From Lotus japonicus (Eukaryota; Streptophyta; Magnoliopsida; Fabales; Fabaceae), in assembly GCF_012489685.1 (NCBI RefSeq), contig NC_080041.1, forward strand, positions 108,283,760 through 108,347,759: a stretch of DNA of 64,000 nucleotides, read 5' to 3'. Each line of letters starts with the position of its first letter. Position 1 is the first letter of the stretch. This document shows, in pieces, positions 41,225 through 51,900 of the stretch. Under the pieces are notes generated by a model. That model was not told the origin of the DNA, did not search any database, and saw only the letters and a list, made by a program, of their open reading frames with translations. Both the position numbers and the translations under genes were made by a program.

Positions 41225-42478
41225 TTAATTTCCAAATAGCTCTTTGGACAACTGCTCTAACAACTCTTTCTTACAGTCATTGAGATGCTCTTCCGAAGTT
41301 AGCTTTAGATACATACTAATTTTCTTAGCATTAGTCTTCTCTTTAATCAATTCGTTAGTCTCTGCTTGCACCGATGCTATCTTGTCTAATCGTTCAAGCT
41401 CTTTCTCCTTGAATTGGATATAAGAATCCCACTCTTTGTCCACCTCCTCGTCGGCATCTTCTCTAATTTTCTTTTTACTCTTTTTTTTAGCTGCCTACCT
41501 ACCCATTGGACGAGGAATTAATCCTATAGAGTTTGAGCCACTTGCATCACTGTCGTGTGATCCCTTAGATCCACTACTTCTCGAGCCAGTATTTCCTCCT
41601 ACCTGACTACAAAAACGTGGTTGATCACGGAGAACGCGTCATTCTTCCATCAAAGTAAATTGACCAATCTTCCCACTTGCGAATAATTCCTGCGCTCTTG
41701 CGATAACATCATCCTCCGACCAACCGCTTCGTTGCTCACGCTTAGCGCTATCATAAGCGCCAATCCATTTACCCAGTCTTGTGTTCATATAATTCCAACG
41801 GTTTCGGCAGGCAACCCAATCGCGCGGAGGATCGAATGAGCAATGCTTATTACAATACTTAGCAATATCTCTCCAAAATGTTTCTCCTTTCTGGTTTCTT
41901 CCAACAACACTGTTTGTTCCACAATTAATCCACCCACTAATTAGCACTAGATTTTGTGCAGTGTTCCATGCGGGTGAATGAGCTTTTTTGCTCTTAGGAG
42001 TGATTTCATTGACTTCATTATCAGCTGACCCGCCACCAAGATTGACTTGTGTTGAAAATTTCGGAAATTCCGGCACATCAACACTCGGAAAATTTTCAGG
42101 AACCACTGGCATATAACCACTAGACTGGGGTGTTTGAGATGAATATCTCACAGATCCATAAGATGGATGAGAGTTTGGAACAATTGATGTCTGGTTAAAA
42201 TTTTGTATGTATTGAGGAGGTTGGTACGAATATTGATTTGGATCTGGATAATAGTTTGGATTTCGAGGACGTTGGTTGGAGATTTGATGTGGGACTTGAT
42301 AATAGTTTGGATTTTGAGGATGTTGGTTGAAGAATTGATGTGGGACTTGATAATTGGTGGAATTTTGAGGACGTTGGTAAGAAATTTGATTTTGATCTTC
42401 ATAGTTGTTGTGATTTTGGTTGTAAAATGGGTTGTTTGAAGAATTCTGGGTGTTGAAATGGTGATTGTTGGGATTCAT
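41225..42478 (-). pseudogene. Harbinger Myb/trihelix-like partner ORF with two in-frame stops
   Basis: A single reading frame of 418 codons starts at 42478 and ends at 41225. It contains TGA at 41641-41639, where relatives have a tryptophan codon, and TAG at 41497-41495. Before the first stop are 279 residues: an Asn/Gln/Tyr-rich repetitive N-terminus (QxPxNxNYYQVPHQ-like units) and a Myb/SANT-like domain around 165-265 (SPAWNTAQNLVLISGWI, FWRDIAKYCNKHC, CRNRWNYMNTRLGKWIGAYD). After the stops the frame continues with Ser/Gly-rich sequence, a Lys-rich segment and a coiled-coil-like tail (VDKEWDSYIQFKEKELERL). The family's partner protein binds the element's ends and carries the transposase to the nucleus. 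The truncated 279-aa product might still contain the DNA-binding part. Confidence 0.85.
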
Positions 42479-43079
42479 TTCAATACAAATGCTAATAGAT
42501 AGATAAATAAGATGGTGAGAGAGATAATAAGAGAGGGAAAAAACTTGGTTTTTTTTTCGGTGTCCAAATCAAACGAACCAAGTCTCTATTTATAGAGAAA
42601 AAAAAATCATGAATTTTGGTATAATTTTTTTTTTCAGAAAATATATTTTTTTATGAAATAATTGAGTTCAAAAGATAAGAAAAAACGAAATTCAGAGCAA
42701 CCAATCAGAGGAAGCCACGTGGCAGGGGAAAAAAAAGCTTTCTCCCTCCTGCAGACAAGGCGCGTCACGCGCCAGCAGTGGCCACTGACCTCACGCCACG
42801 TGGCACACCGTAGGCACTTTAATTTTGTTGAAAAACTTCAACAATTTCCTTCTCTCTCTTCCATTTCAACACAATTCAATAATCATTAAACCCACTCAAC
42901 AAAATTCAACACAATTCAATAAACAATTCAACCATCCATTGTGGATGGTCTAACTACTTGCATATGGAGTTTTTGAATACCATAATCAAAATCAATTGAT
43001 GAAGTCTATACAAACATGTTGCTATTTTTGGACAGGTGAAAACATGCAGAGAAATAGCCCAAGTGGAATTTGGAGACAA

Positions 43080-43115
43080 GCCCAAGCCCAAGCCCAGGCC
43101 CAGGCCCAGGCCCAG
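43080..43115. promoter_or_regulatory. Six-unit GCCCAR microsatellite (site II array) before GlyRS
   Basis: Six contiguous hexamers, GCCCAA twice then GCCCAG four times, end about 125 bp upstream of the GlyRS start. Read on the other strand each is TGGGCY, the plant site II element recognised by TCP factors. One more copy (AGCCCA) lies at about 43056-43061. Regulatory function is inferred from the motif; the array could also simply be a microsatellite. Confidence 0.45.
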
Positions 43116-43240
43116 GATCAGTAAGCGCGTGGATTCCACCATGTAACTAATGTATGAACACTAGCAGTAACTCCTCATCACTAGGGTAGTGAACACAAAA
43201 CAACAACACTGAGAGTGAGTGAGTCACCGTTATAAATTTT

Positions 43241-46200
43241 ATGCTTCTTCACCAATTTTTCAAACTCAGAACCATAGCCAGAAATTCCCAATCTCCTTTT
43301 TCATCTCTTTCAATTTCACTTTCTTCATCTTCTCCCATGGCCGCCGCCGCCGCATCCTCCGAAGATTCGCTCCGCAAAGCCCTCGCCGACAAGCAATCTG
43401 CCGTCGACGCCCAGGGCAACGCCGTTCGCGCTCTCAAGGCCGCATCCGCCGCCAAGCCCGACATCGACGCCGCCATCGCAGCTCTCAACGCTCTCAAGCT
43501 CGAGAAGTCCTCCATCGAACGCTCCCTCCAGTCTATCCTCTCTGTTGCCGACACCCGAGAAAGCTTCCGCCATGCTGTGACCAATACCCTCGAACGCCGC
43601 TTCTTCTACATCCCCACTGCCAAAATCTACGGCGGCGTTGCTGGTCTGTACGACTACGGTCCTCCTGGTTGCGATGTCAAGCTCAACGTCCTCTCCTTCT
43701 GGCGTAAGGTAAGCTCGCCGTGCCCTTTAGGCTGATTGCATGTTTGGAAATCTTTCAACAATAGATTCTTCTGGCTTATGGGTTTGAGAATTGATTCTGC
43801 GGAATCTTATAGCTTAGCATGATAGAATAACTTGTGGAAATAGCTTCCAAACTTAGTATAACTTACTGCTCGGATTAGATTATGGATACTTTTAGAAAGG
43901 TTTTTTCTCAGTGTAGGGACTAATGTGAAGATTGACGGTGTAGTGTTATCTCTGATAGCCAATGATGTTGTTGTTGTGTGCTGATTTTTGGTTAGGGTTT
44001 TGTGTTTCTGCAGTCGAGTAAACACCACTAATGTCGAATTAGTAAGAGATATGAGGATTATTTACAAGAACAAATGTAGAATTATTCGACTAATGTGATT
44101 GACTGATGCATATTTCTAGGGTTAATGAATAATCTAGGTTTTTTCTTGCGTAGGGAGTTATATGAAGATTGGGGGTTTAGACTTTCGTGTTATCTCAGAT
44201 GGTCAATGATGACGTTTTTTATGTTTTTTTTTTCCGCAGCATTTCGTTAGGGAGGAGCAAATGTTGGAGATGGACTGTCCCTGCGTGACGCCAGAGGAAG
44301 TGCTGAAGGCGTCCGGCCATGTTGAGAAGTTCACTGATCTCATGGTGAAGGACACCAAGACTAACAATTGCTTCCGTGCCGATCACTTGCTCAAGGACTA
44401 TTGTAATGAAAAGCTCCAGAAGGACCTTACATTGTCTCCTGAAAAGGTCGCGGAGCTCAAGAATGTGCTGGCCTTGTTGGATGATTTCTCTCCTGAAGAG
44501 CTCGGCGCTAAGATTAAGGAGTATGGGATCACTGCCCCTGACACCCAGAATCCCCTCTCTGATCCTTACCCTTTCAATTTGATGTTCCAAACTAAAATTG
44601 GTCCTTCTGGCTTGCAGACTGGGTTGGTAACTTTTTTCCTCCTTTATGGTTTATGTCCTGTGGTGGTGATGATGATGTTTTGATGTAAATAAGATAATTA
44701 TAGTATCGTGTAATTATCATGATCAGAAATATCATAAATCTTTGTATATATTGATCTACAGAATAGTTTCACTGTATAGTTTAGACACATCAAATTCACT
44801 CAGTGTCTCTGGATATATTCTTCTTTGTGGTTTTTGTCTGTGATGATGAGATAGATGGGCATTGAACACAAGCTAAAGTCCTTTTTCAACTGTGGCAGGT
44901 ATTTGCGTCCTGAAACTGCACAGGGCATATTTGTCAACTTCAGGGACTTGTATTATTGCAATGGAAACAAGCTACCTTTTGCTGCTGCCCAAGTTGGGCA
45001 AGCTTTTAGAAATGAGGTTTGTGATGCTTGTCTTGTTTTTGTTTGAACTTGCTCTCATTATTTTTTTTGGGGGAATCAGCTCTAGTTTTTTTTTTGTATA
45101 GATTGCTCCTCGTCAAGGCCTTCTCAGAGTTCGAGAATTCACACTGGCAGAAATTGAGCACTTTGTTGATCCAGAAGACAAGTCCCATCCAAAGTTCGCA
45201 GAAGTTGCTGACTTGGAGTTTTTAATGTTCCCAAGGGAGGAACAAGTGTCTGGTCAGTCTGCAAAGCGAATTCGTTTGGGTGAAGCTGTTTCCAAGGTCA
45301 GTATGAACCATATCCACACTCCCTTATATTCACTGACCACTCTTTACGACATGTTATGATTCTTTTCTATTTTCACTCTGGAATTTGTTCAGGGTATTGT
45401 CAATAATGAGACTCTTGGTTATTTCATCGGGAGAGTATATCTTTTCTTGACGCGTCTTGGTATTGACAAAGACCGCTTAAGATTTAGGCAACATCTTGCC
45501 AATGAGATGGCCCATTATGCTGCTGACTGCTGGGATGCGGAGATCGAGTGTTCCTATGGTTGGATTGAGTGTGTTGGCATTGCTGATAGATCTGCATATG
45601 ATTTGCGTGCTCACTCGGTAATGATTCTCGTTCAACATGCTCATTTTGATAACTTCAATGAAACAATACAGCACTATTCTTAAGGGTGAATTGTCCAATA
45701 GAATAATTCAAATTGGTTTCCTTACATATGAGTACCAAAAACAACTTAGGATATTCCAATTTTGCAATGTGAGGTCTTAGGTGTACCATGTTGGCATGTT
45801 CTTATAATGATGTTGTATTTGATGCCTCAGGAGAAAAGCAAGGTTGCACTTGTGGCTCAGGAAAAATTTCTAGAACCCAAGGAAGTGGAGGTATTGGTTA
45901 TCTTAATGCAGATGGTTTTGATTTATTGATGGATATACAATTATACATGAATGGTCTTCATAACTTTATTCACAATCAAGTCTCTTCTCACCATTGATTA
46001 ATTTGGTGTATGAATTCTTTCAGAAATTAGTTATAACTCCAAGTAAGAAAGAGATAGGTCTAGCATTTAAGGGGGAACAGAAGAAGGTGCTTGAAGCACT
46101 TGAGGTAATTGATGGTGTGTAATTTATTTGGTGTTCTGTATAGAAAGAGCTAGTTGCATTAATTTTGAGATATGAGATCTTTTCTGGCAGGCAATGCGTG

Positions 46201-47342
46201 AGAAAGAAGCTTTGGATATGAAGGCTGCTCTGGAATCAAAAGGGGAGGTGGAGTTTGAAGTGTGTCAGCTTAAGAAAACTGTGACCATTAATAAGAAAAT
46301 GGTGACGATTCAAAAGGAGAAAAAGATAGAGCATCAGCGAGTTTTTACACCATCTGTGATTGAACCATCCTTTGGCATTGGAAGGATAATTTATTGCCTC
46401 TATGAGCACAGTTTCTACATGAGACCAAGTAAAGCTGGAGATGAAGAGTTACGTGTATTTCGCTTCCCTGCACTAGTAGCTCCTATTAAGTGCACAGTGT
46501 TCCCTCTGGTTCAGAATCAGACATTTGAAGCAGTTTCTAAACTCATTTCCAAGTCATTGACCGCAGCTGATGTTTCACATAAGGTTGACATTACAGGTAT
46601 GTTGATAAAATCAAAGCTCTCATTTAAGTGCATGTCTAGGGATCTATATCAAACTCAAGTGCATGAGAATACTGGCCTTATAAATCCTTGAAAATAAATG
46701 CTTTGACTGAGAAGTGAGAACAATGTTATATTTGAAAGGTTTCAGGGAAGATTTCCCCCCCTATGCAGTAGTCTTTTCATTTAGCTAGGTGCAAATCTGA
46801 TCTTTCGACTTTTCTATTCAAATGTTTATTTCTTGTTATTATTGACTGATCTCATGTTTGGATCAGGTTCCTTTTCCTTATAATCAGTTCTGGCCCCCCT
46901 AAGTTACTCCCAAAAGCTTCTGATTTTAGCTTTAGAATCAATTGTAGAACTTTCAAGCATGCATTGTCTAAAACTCTAAATGGGTTAAACTATATGTTGG
47001 AAGATTGTTGACATTGTCTTTCATCCATTATTTTGTTTGAGAGATGGATTTATTTTGTTTGAGAGATGGATTTATCTCATTTTGGTTATATCTTTTGAAA
47101 TGCTAATAGGTACATCTATTGGAAAACGATACGCAAGAACAGATGAACTTGGTGTGCCCTTTGCTATCACTGTGGATTCAGAATCATCAGTGACTATTCG
47201 AGAGAGGGACAGCAAGGATCAAGTGCGTGTTGATGTGGAAAAAGCTGCCTCTGTTGTCAAGGAGTTAACTGAGGGTCAGAGCACATGGGCAGATGTGTGG
47301 TCAAATTTTCCCCACCATTCCTCTGCAGCTGCAGAAGATTGA
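43241..47342 (+). CDS. Glycyl-tRNA synthetase (eukaryotic alpha2 type, probably dual-targeted)
   Basis: This class II synthetase attaches glycine to tRNA-Gly. Nine exons, 43241-43708, 44240-44622, 44899-45016, 45102-45296, 45393-45617, 45831-45890, 46024-46104, 46191-46596 and 47110-47342, give 722 residues. After a WHEP-type tRNA-binding helix pair (about 42-90) come YDYGPPG, motif 2 FRNEIAPRQG (about 320-329), and motif 3 EPSFGIGR (568-575). An anticodon-binding domain follows from about 595 to 705. The first Met begins an Arg/Ser-rich presequence ([20 protein letters not shown]) typical of mitochondrial import. Met33 (43337) starts [11 protein letters not shown], the cytosolic form. Alternative starts for cytosol and mitochondrion are known for the Arabidopsis homologue. 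The coding sequence is intact. A Harbinger transposon ends about 290 bp upstream. Confidence 0.95.
46853..46972. repeat. MITE-like element in GlyRS intron 8
   Basis: The segment starts CATGTTTGGATCAGG and ends TTTCAAGCATGCATTG, with roughly inverted ends. It includes AGCTTTAGAATCAATTGTAG, a core also seen at about 50160-50185 in another gene's intron. There is no ORF; borders are approximate. Confidence 0.45.
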
Positions 47343-48962
47343 ATTTTAATCAAATCATCATGTTGATTTATTGACCTTGTTATGGTTTTCAGATACAAAA
47401 TTTTTGTGTGATGTTATGAGCAATGAATTGAACTACACGGATATTACTAATCATCAACTAGATACCTTTTTTATTTGAATGAAGTTTATCACATATGGCC
47501 AATATTATACGCTTATTTTGCAGTTGTCGGAAATAGTATAGTCAGAGATTGGACAATATTTTGTTTAGATCTCAATTCCACCCACACGGAGTAAAAGAGA
47601 AAGAAATGAGAAATATAATTAGTGATGTGATAAGAAAAGAAAATATAAGAGAAAGAGAAGGTGGTAGGAAATCACATCCCCACTGCTTTGTGTTTGGAGT
47701 AATCTTATATGGCCTATTTTGTGTTCAAGTTCTGATGGCTATCACTTTGTGTTTGGAGTAATCTTACAGGGCCTATTTTGTGTTCAATTAAGATCTGATA
47801 GCTATCACTTTGAAAAAAAATTGATATCGACAAACAAACATTTCATTGATTTTTTTTTTCATAAATGAGTAATCTGATATGACCTATTTATTCCTTGAAA
47901 ATTGAAATAATGCGTGCAAGTGGAAAATGGTCCTTTGGCATCACAACACGTCTTGATGATGATGATATATCCTTTTCTTTAGGATTGAGATTTGGGGGAT
48001 ATAATGGCCAACCACTTAAAATACTTTTGAACCACAAGAAAGAAAGCCCATAAGGATTTCACTATCGTTTGTATCCACTTGGAACATTTTTTATCCACGT
48101 GATAGCCCATAATAAAGATGCTTCCCCATTTCAAAAATACTAAAAATCCAATATATATTGCATTTTCATATTTGGTATTTATCAATTGGAATGAAATTGA
48201 CCAGAAAAAAATTGGAATGAAATGGTCTCCAACAATTTTTTTTTAAACTGCCAAGGTATGAGATGCAATCATTACTATATGAAGGAAAATTTACGAGTAT
48301 TTTATGAAGACTTTGTTATTGCTACAAAAAAGAAAAATTACAGCATAAGGGCAATTAATCAAGAGTCATGAGCCGGTTTTCTGAATGGTTTGTTGTCATG
48401 AGCCGGTTTTCTAAGTGCATGGTTGGATTTGAAGTGAAAATTGTTTTTCACCCATTTTTACCAATTTTAAAGCGTTAAAAGTAAAAAAATGTTGAATTGG
48501 ATTTAAATGAAATTGGCATATCTAGGCTAAGGTTGTGTTTCTTATTCCAAGGTTGTGATATCTAGGCTGATAGTAATAATAATTATAACCCTTGAATTGT
48601 ACATTTGATAATGCCTCGTATGCTTAATCCCTCTTGAAATCTATCATTTCAAGGATACAAAAACTAAGCAATATATATATAGCAGTCATACTATAAACAA
48701 AAAGCTGCTCTATATATATAGATTGTGCCATCAAGAAATGTAACTAGTCTAAGATATATACATCCATGCAGGTGACATCATCCAGAGATTGGAGGAACAT
48801 GATTCACATTCTTTGAACAAAAGACTAGCTCCAAAACCCTGTCAAAACCTACGAGCATCGCATGGTTGCCGCCGACACTTTCAGACATAGTTGAAACAAA
48901 AATGTCTCATCTTTTAACACTGTCTTATAATCTTATCCACCAGCATCTCTGCCTCAACCTCT
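47343..48962. other. Convergent 3' region between GlyRS and the HGSNAT-like gene
   Basis: It contains the two 3' UTRs facing each other. A 59-bp imperfect tandem duplication (about 47686-47744 and 47745-47812) carries CTTTGTGTTTGGAGTAATCT. GTCATGAGCCGGTTTTCT is duplicated at about 48364-48415. No gene or larger transposon border is seen. Confidence 0.5.
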
Positions 48963-51900
48963 TCATGTACCAATTCCAATTAACTTGAGCTGTGATAGGA
49001 AATTACAGATCACATTTTGTTATCTTCAAGAAGAATGGTGAATTGCATGCAAGTAAGTTCATAAAACTTCAAATATCTTAGTAGAAAATCATGATTAACA
49101 AAGTCAGAACTAAATTGCAATTTGCAACCCAGAGTGAAGTGGGACATAAAACTTACAATGTTGTTATGAGGATTTCCCCAATAAAATCCTTGGAGGAAAA
49201 TAGGGAAAATGTTGCAAGCTGCGAGGACATATATCATCAGTGCATGCTTGCCCATCCATTCCATAACCTTCGTAACTCGGCTATATCCACATACATCAAC
49301 CTGCAAGGAGGAAATAAAATGAGAAAGAAAAAAAATTCATCCACAAGATTATTGAAGCAGATACAGTTTGAATAAAAAATTGAAAAAGAGTGCAAAGAAG
49401 GAAACCATCAAGTAGATGAGAAAACTAAAAAGAGAATTAGCTAGAGAACTTTACTTAAAGGGAGAAATTAGATATCTAACCATCAAGTATATCGCGACGA
49501 GGAGGATGCCTGCAGCACCAGCGGTGACACATGTATAACTAAATGAGTAGAGAACTTTATTTACATGCATTCCTACAAGGAAGAACTATGTTAATATCTA
49601 CAAATAATAGAAAAATTCAGTGGGACAATGGTAGTAATGAAGAAATAGGTAAAGAGAATGGTTACCAAATAAGTGCAAAGCAAAGCCAAAAACTATAAGA
49701 CAAGAGGTTGGGATCATCCAGTGTATGATCCTAACTCTGTGGTCCTGTAAGCAGCAATAAGTAAACAGCTGTTAATCATACATTCATACTTATAAACAGA
49801 AGAGGGAAAAAGATAATAAAAGAAAAATGTGGGAATTACCTTATAATGGACAATGATATGTCCATAGTGCAAGCCAATCAAGCAGGTAACAATAGCCATC
49901 ACTGAACTATAATTCCACAATAGTCACAAAATTAGAGGCAACAAGAAAAAAGTAGTCATGTTTTACAAATTTTACTTAAGTTGGAGACTAGGGGAAACCA
50001 AAATAGAAACCTTTGTCCATCTTGAGTGAAAGAAATTTTATGCTCATATCAACGACAAAATTTCATAATCTAATATCAATCACTTTCTTCTAACATGTTT
50101 GGATCAACTTGTATTTCATCAGAATCAACTCTGAAACCCAGAAGCTACTACCCAAGTTTGGCTTTAGAATCAATGGTAGATGAGTTTCCAAACATGCACT
50201 TCATCAGTTTCCCCTTACTAAGAACAACATTCTAAACAAGAAGGATGACATAGCGAACTCACCTTAAGAGTCCTTCAGGATCAAAAGGGGCCTGACACCA
50301 TGCAGGAGCATCTGGAGGCAATGGCCCATAGTCAGGAGAATTAATGCTGCACTCCTATGATAATGACAAAAAAAAAGGTAACATATCTATAAAAGAGAAA
50401 AGCAACAACAGGAACTTGCAAAGTGGCTGAAAATATATTTTGAAGAGAGAGGATTATACCGGCATCCGTGCATATATCGGTCTCCTATAGAGATGTTGTA
50501 TACCCAATATCTTACGATCAATCATCCCGACAACATTGCAGGCCGGTCCCGTGTCAGCCCATACTCCGCATTTAACCTAGCGAATGTGTGAATACATACA
50601 TAAGTCCCGTTTTCAACCAATATGAGAAGTTAAATTCCTCCCCTAAAGGAACTTTACAAGTGAGAAGAAAATAGAATGCAAGAACACTGACTGAAAATGT
50701 CTTTGGCACTGAAGAAGAATCTGTTGGAATCTGATACTCCCAATCAGGAACGTACAATCCATATAGCAAGCAAAGATAAAACCCAGATAGAACGAAAGCC
50801 ACCGCCCTGTAGAGTCCGACAGATTAACAAGGCACAGCCAGAGGGTGAAAAAGAGAAAGAGGAAAATTCTCACTAAGAAAAACCATGGTTTGAGATACAG
50901 GTTCAACGGAAAAGAAACATTGCAGCACTTAACATCAATACCAGAATTTCAAAGTATTGTTAATAAAACAGATAAGAAACATGCACACAAAAAAAGAACA
51001 ATCAAAGCTTTAAGAACATGGTGCTGCATGATTTTAGTTCCAAGATGTCTAGAAATTAGAAAAAACTTAAGTTGTTAATAGAGTCAAAACTCAGGTTATA
51101 GCTTCATCAAACCTTAACTAAGAAACTTAAGTGTTCAGGAAAATTAGCCTTACCACTGATATCTATACTTCCGTAATAAGGATGATCCTGACTTAACAAT
51201 ATCATCACATTTGAGCCAAATTTCACATAGCGCCGTAAGCAAATATGCTATCGCAATTCTCTGAGATTCAATGAAGAAAATAAGGAATGATCATTATTAT
51301 ACACGAAAAAATATAGACAAGAAAAAGCAATATATAAACTCCAATAAGTGCTCATTGGTCCGCATGGGGTCATTGAAAAACTTCTGGAAATAACAATAAC
51401 ATACCTGCAGTATTCCCATCAGTCTTATCTGCTTCATATCCACTCCAAATGTCAGGTCGTTTATGCGATGGAAATAACCTCCTGATGAGGGTCGGTTTGA
51501 TTTCAGAAATTTAAGAAATAAATAATATGCAAGTTCTTAAAATCTAGCACACTGCATAGATGTGGTCAAGACACATGATTCTTATAATAAATTACCAACA
51601 CTAAGGTGTGTTCAAGATTTGGTCTTTTGAACTTGACATTCATTAACAAGAACATATGCAACAAAGCTTAAAATTTAGCCAAGAACTTGCCACAAATATT
51701 AAATCCAAAGGCTCAGTAGATCACCTTGAAGAAAAAGGCCTAATGCTAGAAGCTTAAGAGCACGTAAAATTGCTTTTCTCGTTTCAATCACTGGACAAGA
51801 CAGCTTCTGTTGAAGAAAAGGACTAGTTAGATTAGGGAAAGATAAAGAAAGTTCCACCAACAAGTTCTGGTTCAGTTCAAATGATGTAAGACTTTGCAGA

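Larger units (their letters stand above)
38601..42950 (-). mobile_element. PIF/Harbinger DNA transposon, full length, 4350 bp
   Basis: The element is bounded by inverted ends GACCATATAAAATGG (left) and, reversed from the right, GACCATCCACAATGG. The target duplication TAA lies at 38598-38600 and 42951-42953. A 3-bp TAA/TTA duplication is the PIF/Harbinger rule. It carries the two expected genes on the minus strand: a Myb/trihelix-like partner ORF (42478 to 41225, now broken) and a DDE transposase (40397 to 39105, open). Between them is an array of 170-bp repeats. A/T-rich subterminal sequence contains repeated AAAATGCAAGACAACAAAYTA units near 38948-39065. The right end lies about 290 bp upstream of the GlyRS start codon. 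Confidence 0.9.

Noticed and set aside
43219..43707. A 162-codon Arg-rich ORF on the + strand
   Set aside because: It is a frame-shifted shadow of GlyRS exon 1 in GC-rich sequence.
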